Source of the DNA: Oscillospiraceae bacterium
Lineage (GTDB): Bacteria; Bacillota; Clostridia; Oscillospirales; Oscillospiraceae
Direction of reading: 5' to 3'
Assembly (NCBI GenBank): GCA_021199595.1
Contig: JAJQHT010000150.1
Span: forward strand, 1-8,842
Length of the DNA: 8,842 nucleotides
Shown: in pieces, positions 1 to 5,688 of the stretch
Position numbering within the stretch: position 1 is the stretch's first letter
How the letters are laid out: the number at the start of each line of letters is the position of its first letter
Notes under the pieces: generated by a model
Told to the model about the DNA's origin: nothing
The model's database searches: none
What the model saw: the letters and a program-made list of their open reading frames with translations, nothing else
Program-made: the position numbers and the translations under genes

Positions 1-949
1 GGCCCTGGCCGCCTCCATCAACCGGCGCTTCGGCACCAGCATTTCCCCGGACGGGCTGTATCTCACCATGGGCGCGGCCATGTCCCTGAGCTGCTGCTTC
101 CACGGGCTGTGCTGTCCGGAGGACGAGTTCATCGTTCCCGCCCCCTATTTCCCGGAATACAAGGTGTTCATCGAATCCGCCCATGGGAAAATGGTGGTCA
201 TTCCCCCGGACACGGAGCATTTCCAGCTTGACCTGGCGGCCATGGAGCGGGCCATCAACATCCACACCAAGGCGGTGGTCATAAACTCCCCCAACAACCC
301 CTCCGGCGCGGTGTATTCCGAAAAGACCATTCAGGCCCTCGCCGACCTGCTGGAAACCAAGAGCGCCGAATTTGGCCATCCCATCTATATCATCTCCGAC
401 GAGCCTTACCGGGAGATCGTCTACGACGGAGTGCAGGTGCCGTATATCCCCAAATACTATAACAACACCCTGGTGTGCTATTCCTTCTCCAAGTGCCTGT
501 CCATTCCCGGCGAACGCATCGGCTATGTGGCGGTGCATGAGACGGTGGAGGACTGGCAGCGGGTGTTTGCGGCCATCGCCGGCGCGGGCCGGGCCTTGGG
601 CTGCGTGAACGCCCCGTCCCTGTTTCAGCTTGTGGTCGCGGCCTGCGCGGACGACACGGCAGACCTTTCCGTATACGCGGAGAACCGGCGGCGGCTGGTG
701 GACGGCCTGCGGGCGCTTGGCTATTCCTGCGTGGAGCCGGGCGGCACCTTTTATCTGTTCCCGCAGTCACTGGAGCCGGACGACGCAGCCTTCAGCCTGC
801 GGGCCAGAGACGATTTTAACCTGCTCATCGTCCCCGGCTCCGGCTTCGGCTGCCCCGGCCACGTCCGCATCTCCTACTGCGTCCCCACCGAGCGCATCCA
901 GCGGGCGCTCCCCGTATTCGCCCAGCTGGCGGAGAGCTACAAAAAATAA
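1..949 (+). CDS. PLP-dependent aminotransferase, class I/II (5' partial)
   Basis: This is the C-terminal ~315 residues of a fold-type I aminotransferase. The frame is open from base 2, so the start lies outside the window; the internal ATG at 68 is not the start, because in-frame sequence before it (ISPDGLYLTMGAA) already matches the family. Family hallmarks appear in order: PYFPEY after the cofactor-binding helix, the NSPNNPSG loop (about 284-307), SDEPY with the Asp that contacts the pyridine nitrogen and the following Tyr, SFSK with the Schiff-base lysine (codon 491-493), GERIGY with the phosphate-binding Arg, and a late VRISYC whose Arg should hold the substrate carboxylate. Such enzymes are cytosolic and usually ~390-400 aa, so about 80 N-terminal residues are missing. 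They move amino groups between amino acids and 2-oxo acids; the substrate (aspartate, alanine or aromatic) cannot be set from this fragment. The gene ends TAA at 947-949, just before a terminator. Confidence 0.93.
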   Translation, partial: ALAASINRRFGTSISPDGLYLTMGAAMSLSCCFHGLCCPEDEFIVPAPYFPEYKVFIESAHGKMVVIPPDTEHFQLDLAAMERAINIHTKAVVINSPNNPSGAVYSEKTIQALADLLETKSAEFGHPIYIISDEPYREIVYDGVQVPYIPKYYNNTLVCYSFSKCLSIPGERIGYVAVHETVEDWQRVFAAIAGAGRALGCVNAPSLFQLVVAACADDTADLSVYAENRRRLVDGLRALGYSCVEPGGTFYLFPQSLEPDDAAFSLRARDDFNLLIVPGSGFGCPGHVRISYCVPTERIQRALPVFAQLAESYKK

Positions 950-964
950 CGCCCTCAAGAAAAA

Positions 965-1012
965 CCGCGCCCGAGTCCAGCCAAAAGGCCAGACCTGGGT
1001 GCGGCATTTTTT
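965..1012. terminator. Bidirectional intrinsic terminator
   Basis: An interrupted 18-position stem (965-982 with 987-1004, AAAA loop) has CCGC/GCGG at its base and GCC/GGC at its tip, with a few wobbles and mismatches between. It is followed on the + strand by CATTTTTT (1005-1012). On the - strand the same hairpin is followed by a T-rich run, the complement of AAGAAAAA before 965. It therefore probably terminates both the aminotransferase and the large - strand gene that stops at 1031. Confidence 0.8.
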
Positions 1013-1030
1013 GTGGAGCAGCTTGTGCGC

Positions 1031-4000
1031 TTATCCCTTCGTCACTGACGCGGCAAGCTCTGTCATTTGCGTTACCGAAAGCGTGTCTTCGGCATAGCTA
1101 TATACCTGTACCAGGGTGAAAATCACGTCCTCGTCGGCATCGTACCAGGTCAGCTCGCGGCGGATATAATCCCCGCTTTCATAATACACGGCATAGGCCT
1201 GGCAGTCGTCCACGGTCAAATCGGTGGTGACGGCGGTTCCCTCCGTATCGCAGGCCAGAAGATAATCCTGCATAGCCTGGAACGCGGCGGCGTTGTCGGT
1301 GGCGGTCTTATTTTCATCTGTCCAGAAGCGGCTGTATATCAGGGCCAGGCCGTTGTCATATGCAATGCACACCTCGTCATAGGTCTGCTCCTCCGTGCTC
1401 CAAACCAGGTCGCCGCTGGTATAGCCATTGTCAGTGGACAGGGCATAGCCCAGGGCGGGTGCGGTGGTCAGGCCGGACACCACATAGGTGTCAAGCTGCC
1501 CTGCCTCCTCCAGTATTACATCCGAAAAATCAACACTGGACGTGACATAGGAGCTGTCCTCCTCCACGATGGACTCGGCCATAGCCAGCAGCGCCTCCAT
1601 GGAGTAATCCTCCGGATCGTCCGCCTCGTCGTAGTTCATCGTGACGTCAAAAACCAATCCCCTATCTGTGTCAGCCCAGCAAAGGGAGACCTGGCGGCTG
1701 AACTCGTCCCATCGGTAATAGCCCTCATAGCCATTCACAGTGCAGTCGGTCAGCTCCCCGTCAGCGTACCACTCCTTATACAGGGAAAAGGCAGTCGCCA
1801 TATCCAGCTTCTCGGAACCATCCTGGGTGTAATAGCTCCGCCAGTCCAGTAAAATCGACCGCAAATCGAGGCTCCCGTCGGTGTAGATTTTCTCCATCTG
1901 CGTCACGCAGAAGTCAATCTCATCCGAGTGCATTTGCATTTTGTCATACGACCCGCCGCCGGCAAGACTGAATCCTTCGGGCAGGGCGGTCAGCTCAAAG
2001 CCGCCCAAATCCGCCAGAGCGCTTTGACCTTGCAGATCGGTTGTCGATGTGTCCGCATTGATTATCACCGATTGAGTCTGGGTCTCCTCCACAAGAGAAT
2101 CGGCCAGGGCCAGCAGCTCCTCCATGGTATAGGTACGGATATTATCCCAGCTCTCATAGTCCACCGTAATGGTGAAAATCGTTTCCCTGTCCGTATCCGC
2201 CCAGGTCAGACTGAAGCCATGGCCAACCTCCTTGTCATAATCAACATAATAGCCCTCATAGCCGTTCACGGTGCAGGCCGTCAATTCCGCGTTGAACCAC
2301 GCATCGTCCATCCGCAGTGCAAAGGCGGTCTCCATATCCAGCTGCTCGGAGCCATCCAGGGTATAATAGCGGCGATAGCTCAGATTAATCCGCATCTCCT
2401 CATTCTCTGCGGTGGCATAGCTTTTAATCATCCGGGTCAGGCAATAGTCAATTTCGTCTGAATATCTTTGCTCCATGTAATACGTCCAGCTGCCTGCAAA
2501 ATAAAATCCTTCGGGCAAATCGGTCAGCGCAAAGCTGCCCAAATCCGCCAGGACGTTTTGACTTTGCAGTCCGGTGGTCACTGCGTCCAGGTTATAAAAC
2601 CGCACGTCCCCAATGTCCATCACACGCTGGGCCAAAGCCTCCTCCGCGGTGGGGGTCTCCCGCGCAGGCGCTTCCGCCGGGGCTGTGCCGTCCACGCTCT
2701 CCGCCAGGGTCAGCACCGTCTCTCGGGACAGTCCGGTGCTGTAGATATAGAACAGAACCTGCCGCTCTGTATCTACCCAGTATAGGTTTACATAACCATG
2801 GGCAGTATCCTCCTCGTAGAGCTTCATCAACGCATCACAGCCGCTGACTGTGCAGGACTCATACTCGATAGCATCGCTGGTTCCTGTTTGCCAAAAATCG
2901 CTGTACGTCTCCAGAGACAGACGCTCCTCCTCGGTGCATTGGTCGGTAAGCTCCAGCTCCCGATAGCCAAACTCCAGGGAGCCGGAGGTGCATTCATAGC
3001 GGCGGACAACGGAATAATAATCGCTGGAATAGGACGGCACAGTAGATTCGATGGCATACACCTTTCCTATTTCCTCCACCCCAGTAAGATACCAGTCGCC
3101 CAGATAGGCGATAGCCTCCGCCGCCGTGTCGTCCATGTTGTCCGTGGTGGTAGCGGTGGCCTGGGCCTCCGTATAGGCGGCCACGCTCTCCTTCGTTTCG
3201 GCTCTCGCCGCCTCCGTGGCAAAGCAGTCGTTCAGGGCAGACAGGTCTATCTCCTCCGCCAGAGCCTCCAGTTGCTCCGACTCCAAAACCGCGTCAAAGC
3301 TGGCGGTAAAATAGGAGCCATCCAGCCCCGCCACCATGAAGGAGGCGCTGGCCGTCTGCACCATAATCAGCTCGAGGCCCTCGCTCGTGACATAGCTCCA
3401 CTCCTCATATTCCTTCGGCATGGACATAAATATGAGCGCAAAGGAACCAACCACGTTGTTGTTGCAGGTTATCCAGGTCTCCGCCCCGTCGATGACGGTA
3501 AGGCATTCCAGATGAAAGCTGCCGTCCTCGTAATAATAGCCTCCCTGCGCCTCGATGTCGTCAGGCAGAAAATCCTCTATGCCCAGCGCCCCGCAAAGCT
3601 GGCTCTCCGTGTATACGGTTTCCAGGTCGGTGTGCAGAGTCAGACCGTATTTTTCCACAATCTCATCCAGCTTGTCCGCCTGCTCCTGAAAATAGGCGCT
3701 ATAATAGGCGGCATAGTTATCCGGCGTTTCATGATAGCTGTCGTTCACGCCCAGCTCGGTATAGCGTGCATCCAAATTTTCCGCCACCCATTCCTCGTTC
3801 CAGTTTGTCCACTCCTGATACGCCTGGTATTCGGCGCTGTCGGAAAATCCGTTCAGAGAGACAGTGCTGATGGTTTTTGTGGTTGTCACATACTCCACAT
3901 TCTCTCCGTCCTGGACACGCTCAAAAGCAATGCTCACCTGCTCCATTTCCGTATCCTTGAGGCTATACTGATACACGGCCAGCGCCGTAACGGTCATGGC

Positions 4001-4228
4001 CAGAATAATGACAGCCGCCGCCAGCAGCGTCCGTCCCAGACGGCGAACCGGGCGCTTTTTCCCGGCCCTGACGGGGACGGGAACGGGCAGGTCACGGTCT
4101 GGATTTCTGCCGTTCGCCAGCGCCAGGATGCGATCCGCGTCCGTGATGCCGGGGTCATCCAGCTCAATCTGCTCGGCTCCATAGTCCTGGGCCATATCGT
4201 CTATTAAATCGGATATTTTAATTTGCAT
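1031..4228 (-). CDS. Large membrane-anchored anti-sigma/sensor protein with four tandem DUF4367-like modules
   Basis: This 1065-aa protein is probably the anti-sigma factor or sensor partner of the ECF sigma gene just upstream; its start overlaps the sigma stop by 11 nt. I start it at ATG 4226-4228, behind GAAAGGAG at 9 nt, not at the in-frame ATG 13 codons earlier, which lies before that site. Residues 1-65 are cytoplasmic, acidic then Arg/Lys-rich, with no HxxxCxxC zinc anti-sigma motif. Residues 66-87 are one hydrophobic membrane segment; positive charges before it predict the remainder is outside. Residues 90-365 form an ectodomain (EYQAYQEW, ADKLDEIVEKYGL) ending in a Thr/Ala-rich linker. 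Four related modules follow at about 370-515, 557-715, 735-892 and 905-1063. Each has a W-x-D-(T/A)-(D/E)-x-x-x-x-F strand (486, 676, 851 and 1028 region) and a Leu/Ala-rich last helix; the first three also have CTVxG. The middle two are closest. Resemblance to DUF4367 is from memory; the anti-sigma role is inferred from position, membrane topology and operon structure. Five domains outside is large for an anti-sigma factor. Confidence 0.85.
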   Translation of the reverse strand: MQIKISDLIDDMAQDYGAEQIELDDPGITDADRILALANGRNPDRDLPVPVPVRAGKKRPVRRLGRTLLAAAVIILAMTVTALAVYQYSLKDTEMEQVSIAFERVQDGENVEYVTTTKTISTVSLNGFSDSAEYQAYQEWTNWNEEWVAENLDARYTELGVNDSYHETPDNYAAYYSAYFQEQADKLDEIVEKYGLTLHTDLETVYTESQLCGALGIEDFLPDDIEAQGGYYYEDGSFHLECLTVIDGAETWITCNNNVVGSFALIFMSMPKEYEEWSYVTSEGLELIMVQTASASFMVAGLDGSYFTASFDAVLESEQLEALAEEIDLSALNDCFATEAARAETKESVAAYTEAQATATTTDNMDDTAAEAIAYLGDWYLTGVEEIGKVYAIESTVPSYSSDYYSVVRRYECTSGSLEFGYRELELTDQCTEEERLSLETYSDFWQTGTSDAIEYESCTVSGCDALMKLYEEDTAHGYVNLYWVDTERQVLFYIYSTGLSRETVLTLAESVDGTAPAEAPARETPTAEEALAQRVMDIGDVRFYNLDAVTTGLQSQNVLADLGSFALTDLPEGFYFAGSWTYYMEQRYSDEIDYCLTRMIKSYATAENEEMRINLSYRRYYTLDGSEQLDMETAFALRMDDAWFNAELTACTVNGYEGYYVDYDKEVGHGFSLTWADTDRETIFTITVDYESWDNIRTYTMEELLALADSLVEETQTQSVIINADTSTTDLQGQSALADLGGFELTALPEGFSLAGGGSYDKMQMHSDEIDFCVTQMEKIYTDGSLDLRSILLDWRSYYTQDGSEKLDMATAFSLYKEWYADGELTDCTVNGYEGYYRWDEFSRQVSLCWADTDRGLVFDVTMNYDEADDPEDYSMEALLAMAESIVEEDSSYVTSSVDFSDVILEEAGQLDTYVVSGLTTAPALGYALSTDNGYTSGDLVWSTEEQTYDEVCIAYDNGLALIYSRFWTDENKTATDNAAAFQAMQDYLLACDTEGTAVTTDLTVDDCQAYAVYYESGDYIRRELTWYDADEDVIFTLVQVYSYAEDTLSVTQMTELAASVTKG

Positions 4229-4778
4229 ATTCCCGCGCTCCTTTCTTAAAATATAGCCGCAGCTCATCCCGGCCCCGCTTCAGCCGCTGGCGCACAGCGG
4301 CGGCGGTCATGTCCATGTCCCGGGCAATCTCCGGGGCGGGCTGGCAATAGTAATAATGTCGGATGAAAATTTCCCTGTCGATGGGGGCCATGTCCTCCAG
4401 GGCGCGGCGCAGCGCCAGTTGCTGCTCCCGCTCCAGAAGAAGCTGCTCCGGCCCCTCTGTCGGCAGCTCGATTCCGTCATATTCCAGCGTCAGCTCCCGG
4501 CCGCTGCTGCGCAGCTTATTGATGGCCCGGCTTCGGGCGATGCTGGCAAGATAGGGCCGCACCTTTCCCGGCTCCGGCTGCTGGCAATACTGCCAGAGGG
4601 TGACGAACACATCCGCCACCACCTCCTCCGCGTCCTGGGCTGTCATGTCCCGGCCCAGAATGTTCCAGACGATAGCGCTGACATAGGGCGTATACTGCCG
4701 GATGAACCATTCCAGTCCCCGCCCATCGCACCGCCGCATCAGGGCCAGGGCAGTTTCTTCGGTCAATACCTGCTCCAT
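4218..4778 (-). CDS. ECF-type RNA polymerase sigma factor
   Basis: This 186-aa protein has the two-domain ECF layout. Region 2 spans about 20-90, with the hallmark AEEVVADVFVTLWQ (50-63) and then VRPYLASIARSRAINKLR (73-90), the region 2.4 helix that reads the -10 element. Region 4 spans about 118-178, ending in a helix-turn-helix (EIARDMDMTAAAVRQRLKRGR) for the -35 element. An acidic linker joins them and region 3 is absent, as expected. The start at ATG 4776-4778 is chosen because AAGGAGG sits 6 nt upstream; a longer frame back to a GTG at 4850 adds 24 residues unlike the family. It forms an operon with the membrane protein downstream (11-nt overlap), the usual ECF/anti-sigma arrangement, so its activity is probably held by that partner until an external signal releases it. 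Its target genes are not visible here. The sigma assignment is firm; the subgroup is unknown. Confidence 0.94.
   Translation of the reverse strand: MEQVLTEETALALMRRCDGRGLEWFIRQYTPYVSAIVWNILGRDMTAQDAEEVVADVFVTLWQYCQQPEPGKVRPYLASIARSRAINKLRSSGRELTLEYDGIELPTEGPEQLLLEREQQLALRRALEDMAPIDREIFIRHYYYCQPAPEIARDMDMTAAAVRQRLKRGRDELRLYFKKGAREYAN
4238..4245 (-). promoter_or_regulatory. Ribosome binding site of the anti-sigma-like gene
   Basis: The - strand reads GAAAGGAG, 9 nt before the ATG at 4228. It lies inside the last codons of the sigma gene, so the two genes are probably translationally coupled. It decides the start in favour of the shorter 1065-aa protein. Confidence 0.8.
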
Positions 4779-4784
4779 AGGCAA

Positions 4785-4791
4785 CCTCCTT
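4785..4791 (-). promoter_or_regulatory. Strong Shine-Dalgarno of the sigma gene
   Basis: The - strand reads AAGGAGG, a near-perfect anti-16S match, 6 nt before the ATG at 4778. This fixes the sigma start 24 codons inside the longest open frame. Confidence 0.9.
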
Positions 4792-4855
4792 ATCTCCCGC
4801 CGGGAACGCGCCCCCGCCGGTTCATTTTCCTCCATGTCCATGGGCTTCACTTATA

Positions 4856-4884
4856 TAGACACAAAAACGCAGCAAAATGTGACA
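4856..4884 (-). promoter_or_regulatory. Candidate promoter of the sigma operon, possibly ECF-type and self-activated
   Basis: On the - strand, TGTCAC (4884-4879) and TGTCTATATA (from 4861) are separated by 17 nt. The repeated TGTC and lack of a TTGACA box resemble an ECF-type rather than a housekeeping promoter, and ECF sigma factors often transcribe their own operon. It lies 78 nt upstream of the chosen sigma start and downstream of the toxin terminator, so position fits. The motif is read by eye; start-site data are absent. Confidence 0.45.
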
Positions 4885-4938
4885 GAGTGGTAAATCGAAT
4901 TGCGGCGAAAAACTTTTATTTTTCTCATACATTAAAGC

Positions 4939-4977
4939 AAAGAAAAAGCAGCCACCTCCGACTGCCTTCTCTTTTTC
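4939..4977 (-). terminator. Intrinsic terminator of the toxin-antitoxin operon
   Basis: On the - strand a GCAGTC/GGCTGC stem (4965-4960 with 4953-4948, six-base loop GGAGGT) is followed by TTTTTCTTT. An A-rich arm before the stem can pair with this T-rich tail. It starts 10 nt past the toxin stop and separates the toxin-antitoxin genes from the sigma operon, which reads the same way. The A-rich arm gives a T-rich run on the + strand too, so weak bidirectional action is possible. Confidence 0.8.
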
Positions 4978-4986
4978 GTATTGTGT

Positions 4987-5292
4987 TCAAAAATGACTTG
5001 CAGAATACCGCACAGCAACGACAACTACTATTTTTTCAGTCTCTTCCACACGAAACACTATTGTATAGTTCTTTACAAACAGCTGACGATAGCCCTTGTT
5101 GGCATATACTCCGGTTCTACGCATGGCACAGCGATTGGGAAACTGCTCCAGAGACAAAATCCCGCATTCAATTTCATCCACCAAATCCAAAGCCGTACCC
5201 GGCTCCGATAGCGTCCCGGCAATATAATGGTAAATATCCTCAAGGTCGCGCAAAGCGCGGCTTACCAGTTTTACTTTATATTGTTCTGCCAA
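4987..5292 (-). CDS. RelE/ParE-superfamily toxin of a type II toxin-antitoxin module
   Basis: This is a 101-aa protein, a typical RelE/ParE size. It opens with a beta strand (YKVKLV), has two N-terminal helices (SRALRDLEDIYHYIAGTL; residues 35-50), then the family's C-terminal sheet: RRTGVYANKGYR, LFVKNYTIVFRVEE, KIVVVVAVRYS. The GYR...NY.I.FRV pattern is characteristic of the superfamily. RelE members cut mRNA on ribosomes and ParE members block gyrase; the sequence does not clearly say which applies. The start is taken as TTG 5292-5290, with GGAG 8 nt upstream inside the antitoxin gene. This leaves a 17-nt overlap, typical of coupled translation. An ATG exists further upstream at 5334 in the same frame, but its added residues (TPERLCPHC...) are only the antitoxin reading frame shifted. 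Stop TGA is at 4987-4989. Gene order (antitoxin first) and overlap support the pairing. Confidence 0.88.
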   Translation of the reverse strand: MAEQYKVKLVSRALRDLEDIYHYIAGTLSEPGTALDLVDEIECGILSLEQFPNRCAMRRTGVYANKGYRQLFVKNYTIVFRVEETEKIVVVVAVRYSASHF

Positions 5293-5548
5293 AGTATTTT
5301 CTCCGCAATGAGGACAGAGCCTCTCTGGCGTCATAGAGCTTGCCATCCTGGGCATACTCCGCTTCGGCTTCCGCAATCGCGGCATCTGCGGCGGCGGTTT
5401 CCAGCATCTCCTCATATGTTTCAATGCTCATGACCACCAGATCTCCATAGCCGTTTTTTGTTATAAACACCGGCTCACGCTTTGCGTGACAAGTGTTAGA
5501 GATCTCCGTTGTATTTCGTAAATCCGTAATAGGTCTGATTTGCGGCAT
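5276..5548 (-). CDS. Phd/YefM-family antitoxin
   Basis: This 90-aa protein has the Phd/YefM layout. The N-terminal DNA-binding half has IRPITDLRN and a short helix, then the conserved EPVFITKNGYGDLVVMS strand-turn-strand, and ETYEEMLETA starting the long helix. The C-terminal part (about 52-90), Ala/Glu-rich and then basic, should wrap and neutralise the toxin encoded immediately downstream. The start ATG 5548-5546 has AAAGGAG 9 nt upstream and a good promoter beyond it. Antitoxins of this family repress their own operon, more strongly with toxin bound, so the palindrome in the -10 region is a plausible operator. It overlaps the toxin gene by 17 nt. The DNA around these two genes is visibly more AT-rich than the sigma and STAND genes on either side, which hints at separate acquisition. 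Confidence 0.9.
   Translation of the reverse strand: MPQIRPITDLRNTTEISNTCHAKREPVFITKNGYGDLVVMSIETYEEMLETAAADAAIAEAEAEYAQDGKLYDAREALSSLRRKYFGRTI
5301..5304 (-). promoter_or_regulatory. Ribosome binding site of the toxin, supporting a TTG start
   Basis: The - strand reads GCGGAG, with the GGAG core at 5304-5301, 8 nt before TTG at 5292. It is embedded in the antitoxin coding sequence. No ATG or GTG lies at usable spacing, so TTG is the best start, and low-efficiency initiation would suit a toxin. Confidence 0.6.
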
Positions 5549-5567
5549 TACTACCAGCTCCTTTGTA

Positions 5568-5577
5568 TATAATTATA
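5568..5577. promoter_or_regulatory. Palindrome at the toxin-antitoxin -10, possible antitoxin operator
   Basis: TATAATTATA is a perfect 10-bp palindrome covering the -10 box. Phd-type antitoxins bind short palindromes at this location. AT-rich promoters produce such palindromes by chance, so confidence is low. TGTATA at 5564-5569 recurs at 5587-5592. Confidence 0.3.
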
Positions 5578-5600
5578 GCATTATTATGTATAAACAGCAA
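5572..5600 (-). promoter_or_regulatory. Promoter of the antitoxin-toxin operon
   Basis: The - strand has a perfect TATAAT (5577-5572), preceded by TGC (extended -10), and TTGCTG (5600-5595) at a 17-nt spacing. It lies 24 nt before the antitoxin ATG, which follows an AAAGGAG site at 5564-5558. Confidence 0.75.
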
Positions 5601-5626
5601 GAGAAACTCCATTTACTCGTATTCAC

Positions 5627-5655
5627 TTGTACAATATCCCCCAATTTGTTATAAT
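5627..5655 (+). promoter_or_regulatory. Promoter of the STAND NTPase gene
   Basis: TTGTAC (5627-5632) and a perfect TATAAT (5650-5655) are 17 nt apart, predicting a transcript start near 5662 and a leader of about 27 nt before the ATG at 5689. It is divergent from the toxin-antitoxin promoter; the two -10 boxes are about 72 bp apart, so the two could influence each other. Confidence 0.65.
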
Positions 5656-5674
5656 AACCGCAACACAAACACAT

Positions 5675-5681
5675 GGGGAGG
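5675..5681 (+). promoter_or_regulatory. Ribosome binding site of the STAND NTPase
   Basis: GGGGAGG sits 7 nt before ATG 5689. It fixes the start 42 codons inside the longest open frame, whose extra 5' part would cover the promoter. Confidence 0.85.
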
Positions 5682-5688
5682 CGCGGGA

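Noticed and set aside
1067..1852. 261-aa open frame on the + strand
   Set aside because: It is antisense to the repeated modules with no family features; other + frames at 1928-2785 repeat similar residues because they shadow the same duplicated DNA.
1560..2600. Repeated DNA considered as a CRISPR array or mobile repeat
   Set aside because: Repeats are long, diverged and in frame within one coding sequence; there are no short identical repeats with unique spacers.
2798..4207. 469-aa open frame on the + strand
   Set aside because: It is fully antisense to the membrane protein gene, lacks a ribosome binding site at its start, and its composition is that of a GC-biased shadow frame.
4779..4850. 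24-codon extension of the sigma factor from GTG at 4850
   Set aside because: AAGGAGG lies inside it, 6 nt before ATG 4778; the extra residues do not resemble sigma region 1 or 2.
4861..4940. Small RNA or riboswitch upstream of the sigma gene
   Set aside because: Only a promoter-like motif is seen; no stable folded structure apart from the toxin terminator was found by eye.
4356..5336. 326-aa open frame on the + strand
   Set aside because: It runs antisense through the sigma gene, the sigma promoter, a terminator and the toxin; these are well supported and mutually consistent.
5293..5424. Longer toxin frame from ATG 5424, with a CPHC motif resembling zinc binding
   Set aside because: It overlaps the antitoxin gene and is simply that gene read in another frame; RelE/ParE homology begins only after 5292.
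5563..5688. 42-codon N-terminal extension of the STAND protein, beginning MYIIIALLC and looking like a membrane segment
   Set aside because: It would cover the promoter (5627-5655) and its ATG has no good ribosome binding site; GGGGAGG before 5689 sets the start.
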